Of a DNA stretch of 64,000 nt, positions 45,181 through 53,329 are shown piece by piece; position 1 is the first letter of the stretch, and each line of letters begins with the position of its first letter. The notes beneath the pieces were generated by a model, which was not told the DNA's origin, did no database searches, and was given only the letters and a program-made list of their open reading frames with translations. The position numbers and the translations under genes are program-made. This DNA is from Scytolyngbya sp. HA4215-MV1. GTDB lineage: Bacteria; Cyanobacteriota; Cyanobacteriia; Leptolyngbyales; Leptolyngbyaceae. The stretch is taken from positions 52,401-116,400 of the forward strand of contig JAHHIA010000002.1 of NCBI GenBank assembly GCA_019359045.1, in the 5' to 3' direction.

Positions 45181-45604
45181 TTGGTAAGAAAGCAGAGATA
45201 AGCGTTAAGCCAGCACTCCAATGACTTCGGTCACCTTGCCTCTACTTTCAAGTGCGCTGTTAAGCGCTTTCCGAAGCATGGAAATCCCTGAAGAAAATGC
45301 CTCTTACCAGTTTCTTGATCCGTCAACTCAAATGAATAGCGCCAAAAACGCTCAGATAGAAATCGAGAGACCCGTAGCCGTAGCTACCTAGCATTTCATG
45401 GGTTCGTTTTAAACTGGAATCAATCCTTCTTAATAATTTGCGTTAAGTTTGAGATATTTGAGGTAGCCCCTTCCCCGTCCATATTGGCGCGAACTTGGAA
45501 ATCTGGATTTCCAGCCCTTTACGATCGCCCAAAAATTTCGTTCCTCGTCCTGAGTCAATATCCTAGCCATTCGTGCTGCAATCAAACAAAGGGAGTGACA
45601 AAAG
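45181..45604. other. Intergenic region of about 420 bases
   Basis: This region separates the DUF928 and NADH dehydrogenase genes. No gene or clear structured RNA is visible. It should contain the promoter of the dehydrogenase. Confidence 0.5.
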
Positions 45605-46966
45605 ATGGTAGAAGTTGCTGAAAAACAAGCGACTCATCAGGTTGTCATTATTGGAGGTGGTTTTGGTGGTTTGTATGCAGCGAAAGCTTTGGGGCGTGCC
45701 CCGGTACAGGTCACTCTGATCGACAAACGCAATTTTCATTTGTTTCAACCGCTGCTCTATCAAGTTGCCACTGGCACTCTTTCGCCAGCCGATATTTCTT
45801 CTCCCTTGCGCGCTATTTTTAGTGAAAACAAAAATACGCAAGTGTTGATGGATGAGGTTCTTGATCTTGATTCACAACAAAAGCAAGTGATGCTCCGCAA
45901 TCAAGTGCTAGCCTACGATACGTTGATCGTGGCAACTGGAGTAAGTCATCACTACTTTGGCAACGATCACTGGAAAACCACAGCCCCCGGACTCAAAACC
46001 GTCGAAGATGCTTTAGAAATGCGCCGTCGCATCTTTATGGCATTTGAAGCGGCAGAAAAAGAAACTGATCTGGAAAAACGACGTGCCTGGTTGACATTTG
46101 TCATTGTCGGAGGCGGTCCCACAGGGGTCGAACTGGCAGGCGCGATCGCCGAACTTGCCTTCAACACCCTCAAACAAGACTTTCGTAACATCGATACCAG
46201 CGAAACCCAAATCTTGCTGCTAGAAGGGCTGGATCGCATCCTGCCACCCTACCCCCCGGAACTTTCTCAAAAAGCCGAACGTTCCCTGACTCAGTTAGGC
46301 GTGACCGTTCAGACCAAAACCATGGTCACAGACATCGATAATGATGTGGTCACTTTTCAGCAAGCAGGGCAGGTACAGCAGATCCCTTCCCGTACCATTC
46401 TTTGGGCGGCAGGGGTCAAGGCCTCTCATATGGGACAGGTGCTGGCAGAACGGGCTGGAGCCACGCTTGATCGCGCTGGGCGGGTCATCGTTGAACCCGA
46501 CTTAAGCTTACCGACTCAGCCCGACATTTTTGTCATTGGTGATTTATCCCATTTTGCTCATCAGGGAGGGAAACCCTTGCCTGGTGTGGCACCGGTTGCC
46601 ATGCAAGAGGGCGAATATGTCGCCAAGCTTGTCTGTGCAAGGCTTCAGGGCAAAACCCCGCCACCTTTTACCTACAGCGACATCGGTAGCCTGGCAGTGA
46701 TCGGTCAAAATTCTGCCGTGGTAGATTTGGGATTTGTCAAGTTTTCAGGTCCACTTGCCTGGCTAGTTTGGGTTTTTGCCCACATCTATTACCTGATCGA
46801 GTTCGACAACAAACTCATTGTGCTGTTGCAGTGGGGGTGGAATTACTTCACACGCAAGCGAGGTGCTCGTCTGATCACGGGCGAAGCGTCCCTGGTTCAC
46901 GTAGAAGTCGATGAAAATGGCGAATACTATGCGCCAGTTGGCAAAAAATCTCCTGTAGAAGTTTGA
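45605..46966 (+). CDS. Type II NAD(P)H dehydrogenase (Ndb family)
   Basis: This 453-residue flavoprotein passes electrons from NAD(P)H to the quinone pool without pumping protons. The FAD-binding motif is at the N terminus (VVIIGGGFGGLYAAKALG), the quinone-site motif is FQPLLYQVATGTLSP, a second nucleotide fold is FVIVGGGPTGVELAGAIAEL, and the FAD-closing motif is DIFVIGDLSHF. The C-terminal region has a membrane-associating helix (PLAWLVWVFAHIYYLIEF). GGGAG lies just upstream of the ATG. Confidence 0.93.
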   Translation: MVEVAEKQATHQVVIIGGGFGGLYAAKALGRAPVQVTLIDKRNFHLFQPLLYQVATGTLSPADISSPLRAIFSENKNTQVLMDEVLDLDSQQKQVMLRNQVLAYDTLIVATGVSHHYFGNDHWKTTAPGLKTVEDALEMRRRIFMAFEAAEKETDLEKRRAWLTFVIVGGGPTGVELAGAIAELAFNTLKQDFRNIDTSETQILLLEGLDRILPPYPPELSQKAERSLTQLGVTVQTKTMVTDIDNDVVTFQQAGQVQQIPSRTILWAAGVKASHMGQVLAERAGATLDRAGRVIVEPDLSLPTQPDIFVIGDLSHFAHQGGKPLPGVAPVAMQEGEYVAKLVCARLQGKTPPPFTYSDIGSLAVIGQNSAVVDLGFVKFSGPLAWLVWVFAHIYYLIEFDNKLIVLLQWGWNYFTRKRGARLITGEASLVHVEVDENGEYYAPVGKKSPVEV

Positions 46967-46969
46967 TTT

Positions 46970-47007
46970 GAACTGGACGATCGCCCAATTCGAGCATCGT
47001 CCAGTTC
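46970..47007. terminator. Bidirectional terminator-like hairpin
   Basis: GAACTGGACGAT and ATCGTCCAGTTC form a perfect 12-base stem with a 14-base loop in the 42-base gap between the convergent dehydrogenase and menB genes. No long T-run flanks it. Confidence 0.6.
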
Positions 47008-47008
47008 C

Positions 47009-47842
47009 TTAAGGTAACCAGGGATATTGGCGAAAATCAGGTTGTCGTTTTTCCAAAAATGCCTGCTTCCCTTCCGAGCCTTCTTCGGTCATGTAGTAGA
47101 GCAACGTGGCATTTCCTGCCAACTCTTGCAACCCTGCCTGACCGTCACAATCTGCATTGAAAGCAGCTTTTAAGCAACGAATCGCGATCGGGCTTTTTTC
47201 GAGAATTTCTTGTGCCCATTGAACGCCTTCTGCTTCCAGTTGCTCTACAGGCACGACACAATTGACTAACCCCATCTCTAGTGCCTGCTTGGCGTCGTAT
47301 TGACGGCAAAGATACCAGATTTCGCGCGCCTTTTTTTGTCCAACAATGCGGGCTAAATAGCTCGCGCCAAATCCGCCGTCAAAACTCCCTACTTTGGGTC
47401 CCGTTTGCCCAAAGATGGCATTCTCAGCTGCGATCGTCAGATCACAGATTACATGTAAGACATGTCCACCTCCGATTGCATAGCCCGCCACCAACGCAAT
47501 CACCACTTTGGGCATGGAACGAATCAGCCGTTGCAAATCGAGAACATTCAACCGCGGAGTCCCCGCCTCATCGATATAGCCCGCCTGCCCCCGTACACTT
47601 TGGTCCCCCCCCGAACAGAACGCATACTTGCCATCCGTATGGGGACCTGCCCCTGTCAACAAAACTACCCCAATTTGGGTATCTTCTCGTGCATCCACGA
47701 ACGCATCGTATAACTCAAAAATTGTTTTTGGGCGAAAGGCATTGCGCTTATGCGGACGATTAATCGTCACTTTCGCAATGCCATTTGCCTTGCAGTACAA
47801 GATATCTTCGTAGGTTTTGGCAATTTGCCAGTCAACTTGCAT
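47009..47842 (-). CDS. menB: 1,4-dihydroxy-2-naphthoyl-CoA synthase
   Basis: MenB closes the second ring in phylloquinone (vitamin K1) synthesis, needed for photosystem I. This 277-residue crotonase-fold enzyme shows [21 protein letters not shown], the oxyanion-hole segment [40 protein letters not shown] and the C terminus [12 protein letters not shown]. It converges with the NADH dehydrogenase gene and stands alone. Confidence 0.96.
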   Translation of the reverse strand: MQVDWQIAKTYEDILYCKANGIAKVTINRPHKRNAFRPKTIFELYDAFVDAREDTQIGVVLLTGAGPHTDGKYAFCSGGDQSVRGQAGYIDEAGTPRLNVLDLQRLIRSMPKVVIALVAGYAIGGGHVLHVICDLTIAAENAIFGQTGPKVGSFDGGFGASYLARIVGQKKAREIWYLCRQYDAKQALEMGLVNCVVPVEQLEAEGVQWAQEILEKSPIAIRCLKAAFNADCDGQAGLQELAGNATLLYYMTEEGSEGKQAFLEKRQPDFRQYPWLP

Positions 47843-47915
47843 AGCCTTCGTGAAAAATCATAAACATTTACATTGCCCGCTGCCCCATTTCCCCCCTTTT
47901 CACAGCGACGGGGTA

Positions 47916-48000
47916 TTTGGGGGTGGAGGGGGTAAAACCCCCTGCCTGGGGGCGCAGTCCCCAAACCCCTTCCTTACAATTAATTAGGGCTACCTACTTA
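47916..48000. repeat. Dispersed hairpin-rich repeat, copy 2
   Basis: These 85 bases are nearly identical to 1939-2020, with a few substitutions and one extra A. This copy lies between menB and the conserved small-protein gene and ends just after the latter's stop codon. Confidence 0.8.
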
Positions 48001-48384
48001 CTAGTTTTCTGATTGAGACTCCTTATCCAACTCTGATAAAGGAGATAACGGGTAAAGTGTTTCTTCAGAATTTAGGTCATCCTCAGATTCCCACCCTTCC
48101 AAAAGCGCCTTTAGCTTCATCCGCTGAATATAGGGCCACCCTCCCTTGGCTTCAATATCCCTCACCAGAGCATACAATGCCTGTCGATTATCCGGCAGAG
48201 ATTGTTGGAACAACCCATCTCGGATTTCTCGATGCACTCCTTCCAGCGATCGCAACAAAGCCAAAAGTTTTAGGCTATCACCCTGATATTCTGAAGCTTC
48301 AGCCCGAATCGCATCTTCAATCGATCCTAAATTGGAAGACTGTAAATCAGCCTGAGATTGTTTTCCTTCAAGCTCCATATCCAT
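48001..48384 (-). CDS. Conserved cyanobacterial protein, unknown function
   Basis: From ATG 48384 this is a helical protein of about 127 residues. Its core (AIRAEASEYQGDSLKLLALLRSLEGVHREIRDGLFQQSLPDNRQALYALVRDIEAKGGWPYIQRMKLKALLEG) matches a small family I know only from cyanobacteria, without a known function. The open frame extends upstream, but that segment lacks family features. Confidence 0.7.
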   Translation of the reverse strand: MDMELEGKQSQADLQSSNLGSIEDAIRAEASEYQGDSLKLLALLRSLEGVHREIRDGLFQQSLPDNRQALYALVRDIEAKGGWPYIQRMKLKALLEGWESEDDLNSEETLYPLSPLSELDKESQSEN

Positions 48385-48767
48385 GCTTAGGCAATACCCC
48401 AAAAAATATTCCACTTCAACATTTATACCCTTGGCAATTGGTAACCGCTTGAGTACACGTCCCAAGCCTTTTCAATTTGGCAATGTGTCCAGGGAATAAG
48501 GGTGCAAAGCCATGTAAAATGCTGTAGTGAGATCCTAAGATCCTAATCATTCCAGCCATTATCAAAAATTTAGCTTGAACTGGCAGTGGTTCGACGGGTC
48601 TTCCTGGCGACTCTAGTGGCATTCTTCCAAACTGGACTTTCCTGGCGATCGTAGGCACTTGTCTACTCCCAGGCAATCAGTTTGAAAGATTCCTCTTTTC
48701 GCCTGAGGCACTAGCTTCAGTCCGGATTGCACTGGCAGACACTTTCACATTGATTTTGAGGTTGACC
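48385..48767. promoter_or_regulatory. Divergent control region upstream of psbO
   Basis: This gap of about 380 bases holds the promoters of psbO and the small conserved gene. psbO is normally strongly expressed, but no element can be identified with certainty. Confidence 0.45.
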
Positions 48768-49595
48768 ATGAGGTATCGCGCTTTAATTGTGACACTTTTG
48801 GCGATGTGCCTGAGTGTTCTCACCGCATGCGGCGGCGCTCCGGCTACGAGTAGCGACCTGCTTACCTATGACCAAATTCGAGGCACGGGTTTAGCAAACA
48901 ATTGTCCCCAACTGGGAGATATTACTCGCGGCTCTATCCCAATCGAATCAGGCAAGTCTTACAAACTCACATCGTTATGCCTTCAGCCCCAGAGCTTTTA
49001 TGTGAAGGAAGAAGGCACCAAACGGCAACAATCAGCTTTTGTTCCTGGTAAGTTGATGACTCGGCTAACCTCCTCGCTTGATGCGATCCAAGGAACACTG
49101 ACCCAGAATTCTGACGGTAGCCTAACCTTTACCGAAGAAGATGGCATTGACTTTCAGGCAATTACGGTACAGTTGCCCGGTGGTGAGCGCGTTCCCTTCT
49201 TGTTTACCATCAAGAGCTTGGTTGCCACGACTGACCCTGGACAAACTACCATCAACGCTTCTACTGATTTTCAAGGAGAATTTAGAGTTCCTTCTTATCG
49301 AACATCTAACTTCCTCGATCCAAAAGGGCGGGGTTTAACCGCTGGCTATGACAACGCCGTTGCCTTACCCTCCCGTGCAGATGATGAGGAACTCTTGCGT
49401 GAAAACCTCAAGCAGTTCCAGTTGGATAAAGGCAAGATTTTCTTGCAAATTTCTAAGGTTGATGGCAGCACTGGCGAACTCGTAGGTTCGTTTGAAAGCG
49501 TCCAACCCTCCGAAACGGACATGGGATCTCGTGAACCCAGCGAAGTCAAAATTCGCGGCACCTTTTACGGTCGAGTAGAAGCTGAAGAAGCCTAA
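48768..49595 (+). CDS. psbO: Photosystem II manganese-stabilising protein PsbO
   Basis: PsbO shields the Mn4CaO5 cluster of photosystem II on the lumenal side. The signal peptide ends near LTACGG. The mature protein has the family blocks LTYDQIRGTGLANNCPQL, SYKLTSLCLQPQSFYVKEEG (the Cys pair that forms the disulfide), FTIKSLVATTDPGQTTINASTDFQGEFRVPSYRTSNFLDPKGRG, YDNAVALP and a C-terminal GTFYGRVE. I choose ATG 48768 (MRYRAL). Confidence 0.97.
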   Translation: MRYRALIVTLLAMCLSVLTACGGAPATSSDLLTYDQIRGTGLANNCPQLGDITRGSIPIESGKSYKLTSLCLQPQSFYVKEEGTKRQQSAFVPGKLMTRLTSSLDAIQGTLTQNSDGSLTFTEEDGIDFQAITVQLPGGERVPFLFTIKSLVATTDPGQTTINASTDFQGEFRVPSYRTSNFLDPKGRGLTAGYDNAVALPSRADDEELLRENLKQFQLDKGKIFLQISKVDGSTGELVGSFESVQPSETDMGSREPSEVKIRGTFYGRVEAEEA

Positions 49596-50094
49596 CGATC
49601 GCACCTCACTTGAGTATTTAGTAAACTGGCTTTCCAAAGGAGACGTTGGTCTCCGTAATTTTAAGGATGGGGGTATCTGCCCCCATTTTTCTTTTCTGTC
49701 GCGAAGATCGGTTGCGCAAACCTATCAAATCAGTAATTCCCTACTGAAAATTTTTTCAGATGACCTAATTTAAGGCAGCTTTAATGATTGATCTTTTCAA
49801 ACCTCGGATACTGTTTGTCCAAAGCAACACATAGATTCCGTAGAAATGCAGTTGTTGTCAATTTGACCAAAAGAATAGGGTTAGGTTGAAACAAATCACT
49901 TGATTTGCATCCAGCAAGCAACGCTTGCAGTAAGATAGCCCTTAATGAAGCGATCCCCAAACTTCATCTCTTTGGGCGGCTCCCAGCATCCTTTGCAAGT
50001 GCAGGGTATGTCTCATATCACAGCAATTTCCTGAAAAAACGGCAAAGCTGGGTCTATCGGGTCCTGGCTACCGCTCTTACTACTGAAACTCGTC
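49596..50094. other. Intergenic region of about 500 bases
   Basis: It contains the psbO terminator at 49667-49695 and the leader of sigF. Nothing else is supported. Confidence 0.5.
49667..49695 (+). terminator. Rho-independent terminator of psbO
   Basis: ATGGGGG and CCCCCAT form a 7-base G/C-rich stem with a 6-base loop, followed directly by TTTTCTTTT. Confidence 0.85.
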
Positions 50095-50871
50095 ATGCCT
50101 ATCACAGCCACCTACGAACTCAAAAATGAGAGCTTGCAACTGCTACGTGAGTATCAAAAGATGCCCTCTTCTGATCTCCGTAACCAGCTAGTGCAACTAA
50201 ACTTTGGTTTAGTTAGAAAGGAAGCGCACCATTGGATTAATCAGTGCACTGAAAGCTATGAAGACTTGCTTCAAGTTGGTTGCATTGGTTTAATTCGAGC
50301 GATCGAACGATTCGATATGACCAAGGGGCATGCCTTTAGTTCTTTTGCAATTCCCTATATTCGTGGTGAAATTCAACATTACCTGCGCGATAAAAGTCCC
50401 TCTGTGCGGATTCCTCGTCGCTGGCAAGCGTTAGAACGGCAAGCTGTGTGGGTGGTTCGTGAGCTTCAGGTTAAGTTAAACCGTCAACCAAACGACCAAG
50501 AAATTGCAGCCGGGCTAGAAATCGCAGTCGAAGAGTGGCAAGAAATTAAGCTTGCCATGCAAAATCGCTCTCCACTAAGCCTCGATGCACCAGTCGGAGA
50601 TGATGACAATGGCTCTACGCCCTTAGGAGAACTAGTTCCTGACAACGGATATCGCAGCTTTCAGCTGGCGCAAGAAGACCAAATTCGCCTGCAACAAGCA
50701 CTTATTCAACTCGAAAAAAGAACTCGCGAAATCTTAGAATTTGTCTTCCTACACGACTTAACTCAGAAAGAAACCGCAGAACGTTTAGGGATTAGTGCAG
50801 TGACTGTTTCTCGCCGAGTGAAAAAAGGGCTGGAGAAACTTCAAGACTTAATGGCAGGCACGGACGATTAA
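50095..50871 (+). CDS. sigF: RNA polymerase sigma factor SigF (group 3)
   Basis: This 258-residue sigma factor has region 2 (FGLVRKEAHHWINQCTESYEDLLQVGCIGLIRAIERFDMTKGHAFSSFAIPYIRGEIQHYLRD), region 3 (VRIPRRWQALERQAVWVVRELQ) and region 4 (LEKRTREILEFVFLHDLTQKETAERLGISAVTVSRRVKKGLEKL). This is the cyanobacterial SigF type, which controls type IV pili and surface structures. The downstream lipoprotein has a PilP-like domain, which fits that link. Confidence 0.93.
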   Translation: MPITATYELKNESLQLLREYQKMPSSDLRNQLVQLNFGLVRKEAHHWINQCTESYEDLLQVGCIGLIRAIERFDMTKGHAFSSFAIPYIRGEIQHYLRDKSPSVRIPRRWQALERQAVWVVRELQVKLNRQPNDQEIAAGLEIAVEEWQEIKLAMQNRSPLSLDAPVGDDDNGSTPLGELVPDNGYRSFQLAQEDQIRLQQALIQLEKRTREILEFVFLHDLTQKETAERLGISAVTVSRRVKKGLEKLQDLMAGTDD

Positions 50872-50937
50872 ATGGTCTAATTCTCAGTGGCGCAGGGTGC
50901 CTGATGATATCAAGCAAACTTTCTACCGAGTTTCTGT

Positions 50938-50971
50938 AGAGGGGCATGGCGACATGTCCCTCTTAGTTTTT
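50938..50971 (+). terminator. Rho-independent terminator of sigF
   Basis: AGAGGGGCATG and CATGTCCCTCT form an 11-base stem (one G-T pair) closed by a GCGA tetraloop and followed by TAGTTTTT. Confidence 0.85.
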
Positions 50972-51038
50972 GGCATCTCTCATCAAAGCTAAAGAACAGA
51001 ACTAAGGGTCATAGATTAATTAAGGTGTAATTCTCGGC

Positions 51039-51109
51039 GTAGGGACGTGGCATTCGGTAACACCTTCTCATCTTGCCCTAGAAACCTCAGCCCAATGCCG
51101 CGCCCGTAC
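51039..51109. repeat. GTAGGGGCGTGGCA-type palindromic repeat
   Basis: Left arm GTAGGGACGTGGCATTCGG and right arm CCAATGCCGCGCCCGTAC enclose about 35 bases. It has the same design as 31456-31527. Confidence 0.7.
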
Positions 51110-51358
51110 AGTAGAAATTCGGTGTTATTTAATCCATATTCCCTAGGCAGCAGCTTTTAAGAAACAAAAGAACTCTGTAATTTTGAGCCTGACCCTCGAG
51201 TCAAAATTCTGAAGACAGAACACAGTGTTCTACAAAATAATTTCGCTCACTGACTGAGAAGCTTGAAACTGATGAGAAAGTTGGTCAATATTTTCCGTGA
51301 AATTGTTAGCCAATGTGTGTATAAGAGAGTATCTTTGAGTAAAGCTTTTGGGGTTGGT

Positions 51359-52132
51359 ATGCGTTACTTTTCATTCATGACCCTTGCAGGAGCACTCGCG
51401 CTGTTGGCGGTTGGATGTTCTTCTGAACCAGATGTCAGCACGAGTCCTGCTCCGTCTCCGGCAGCATCGCCTACAACTGCCGCCTCTCCTTCGTTTGCTA
51501 AGCCGTTGATTGCTCAAAAGCCTGGCGGGGTTGGTGGTGTTACAGTTGCAGTTCCAGGATTAATCCAGCCAGTCAATCCAGATGAGCGCGCACGACAGGT
51601 GCAGGCAAGTATTAGTGCACGTAAGAGCACAAAAGACCCTTTTTCTAATATTCCTCCCTCAATTAATAACAAGACACCTTTTTCCCCGCCTCAACGGAAG
51701 GTGCGGATTAAGTTGCCTCAGTTACCAACACCAGGTGGGAATGTAGGTCAAAAATTTAAACCGGGAAGCGGAAATTTGTTCCCCCCTGGGAATACGTCAC
51801 TTCCGACCCTGCCTCCTGCCCCTCAGGCTGACTTAGCCAAAGAAGTTGAAATTACAGGAGTTGTGAAAGTTGCAGGAGTGGCTCAGGCGATCGTCAAAGC
51901 TCCTAACGAATCGACCAGTCGCTATGTACGAGTGGGGCAGCGGCTATCGAACGGGCAGATTTTAGTCAAGCGGATTGAGATGTATGAAGGCGCTGATCCC
52001 GTGGTGATTCTTGAGGAGAATGGCGTTGAAGTCGCGAAGGCGGTTGGCGAAAAGCCAGCGGTTGAGGGTTCCGGCAATAGCCCGAATGCCGCGTTACCTC
52101 CTTCGTCGGAGAATCTCCCTACGGGCGCATAG
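51359..52132 (+). CDS. Lipoprotein with PilP-like C-terminal domain
   Basis: From ATG 51359 (MRYFSFMTLAG) this is a lipoprotein of about 257 residues with a lipobox LLAVGC. A long Pro/Ser/Gly-rich disordered stretch ends in a small beta domain (KEVEITGVVKVAGVAQAIVKAPNESTSRYVRVGQRLSNGQILVKRIEMYEGADPVVILEENGVEVAKAVG). That domain resembles PilP, the pilotin-like protein that links inner and outer parts of the type IV pilus machine. A longer frame starts at 51263, but the signal sequence starts here. It lies downstream of sigF, which is known to control pilus genes. Confidence 0.7.
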   Translation: MRYFSFMTLAGALALLAVGCSSEPDVSTSPAPSPAASPTTAASPSFAKPLIAQKPGGVGGVTVAVPGLIQPVNPDERARQVQASISARKSTKDPFSNIPPSINNKTPFSPPQRKVRIKLPQLPTPGGNVGQKFKPGSGNLFPPGNTSLPTLPPAPQADLAKEVEITGVVKVAGVAQAIVKAPNESTSRYVRVGQRLSNGQILVKRIEMYEGADPVVILEENGVEVAKAVGEKPAVEGSGNSPNAALPPSSENLPTGA

Positions 52133-52369
52133 AGTTCAAGTTTACTGTCTGAAGTACCGCTGCAAACCAAATCGGCTCCTGATTGGATCTGCTCGGTGTT
52201 CTGAGCCGCTCAACTACGATTTGCAAAGACTCCAAAGCAGGCACAGGGGGTAAGCGTTAGAGTGAAGGAACCTTACCCTTTGTTTTTGTTTGTGAGATCG
52301 AAGAAGAATGAGTGGCAGAAGGATGTCCCTGTTCTTGGTTTTTATGGAGACGAGTGAGAGGGTTCTACG

Positions 52370-53056
52370 ATGTCTGACGCTACCTTCACTGCTTCTTCCC
52401 ATTTATTGGGAAGAAATAATGATTGGCTGTCCTGCTTGACTTCTGTATTATCTCAAGCACCGATTTATTCTCCTACTGCCAGTCAAGATGCGGAGTTATT
52501 GAAGCAGCTTAGTTTTGTGCCTGGGCTAAAAGAAATTTTGCTTTTGCGTCAGGTTCACGCGCTAGAACATGCAACTGTTTGGGTACTGAGTCGCCCAGCC
52601 GATGGGGCACCGAGATCGTCTCAGCGTGGTCGTCCAGCCGATAATGGACAGTTGGGCGGAATGTCTACAGATAAAGGTTTCTACCTGTATGGTCAGGTCA
52701 ATCTGCCGGATTTGCACCGGGGGGTGCGGGTTGCCCTTCAAAGATTGACCAGTGGGGAATGGGATTTAGCGGTGCATCCGCGTTGTGGCACCAACTTTTC
52801 TGTGGCGCTAGCGCTGACGGCAGGATTTGCACTGAGTACAAGTTTGCTATTGCCACGAGGTCCGATCGAGCAATTGTTGGGGCTGGGATTGGCAACGACT
52901 GCTGCTGCCTATCTGGCTCCTGATTTAGGTGCAGTAGTGCAGCGGTATATTACGACTGCTGTGCCTTTCAACCTAGAAGTTGATCGGATTTTGCCACTAG
53001 AAGATCCCCTGGGAAGATCGGCGCACTTTATCCGTGTGCACTGGATTGAATCATAG
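52370..53056 (+). CDS. DUF6391 protein
   Basis: The 228-residue protein has a conserved central motif (LKEILLLRQVHALEHATVWVL, with His residues that could bind metal), then GQLGGMSTDKGFYLYGQVNLPDLHRGVRVALQRL, LAVHPRCGTNFSVALALTAGFALSTSLLLPRG (one membrane span) and LGLATTAAAYLAPDLGAVVQRYITT (a second span). I assign it to DUF6391, a cyanobacterial family of unknown function. It is probably a thylakoid or cytoplasmic membrane protein. Confidence 0.75.
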   Translation: MSDATFTASSHLLGRNNDWLSCLTSVLSQAPIYSPTASQDAELLKQLSFVPGLKEILLLRQVHALEHATVWVLSRPADGAPRSSQRGRPADNGQLGGMSTDKGFYLYGQVNLPDLHRGVRVALQRLTSGEWDLAVHPRCGTNFSVALALTAGFALSTSLLLPRGPIEQLLGLGLATTAAAYLAPDLGAVVQRYITTAVPFNLEVDRILPLEDPLGRSAHFIRVHWIES

Positions 53057-53329
53057 GCTCGCTTTTTTAGCGTAGCTAGTTTTTTTAGTGTGATTGCAAA
53101 CCTGACAACATCGCTTTGAATCGCGCCCGAAAACCTGAACGAATTGCTGAGGATAGAGGTTAAGCTGTTAGTGCCAATTGAAATTGAAAGTTAAAAGGTA
53201 GAGAGTAGAAGTTTTGCCCAGGCTGAAGTGATCGCCAAGCTGAGCGGACAGATATTATTTTATCTTTAATTTTTAATCTGAATTCTTGTAAAAAGCCAAG
53301 GGAATCCACATTGGATGCGTGGTAGCTGG

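Larger units (their letters stand above)
50872..51358. other. Intergenic region of about 490 bases
   Basis: This gap after sigF contains its terminator (50938-50971), a palindromic repeat (51039-51109) and the leader of the lipoprotein gene. Confidence 0.55.

Noticed and set aside
49905..50129. Open frame of 74 codons before sigF
   Set aside because: It overlaps the sigF start in another frame and has no recognisable protein features; treated as leader sequence.
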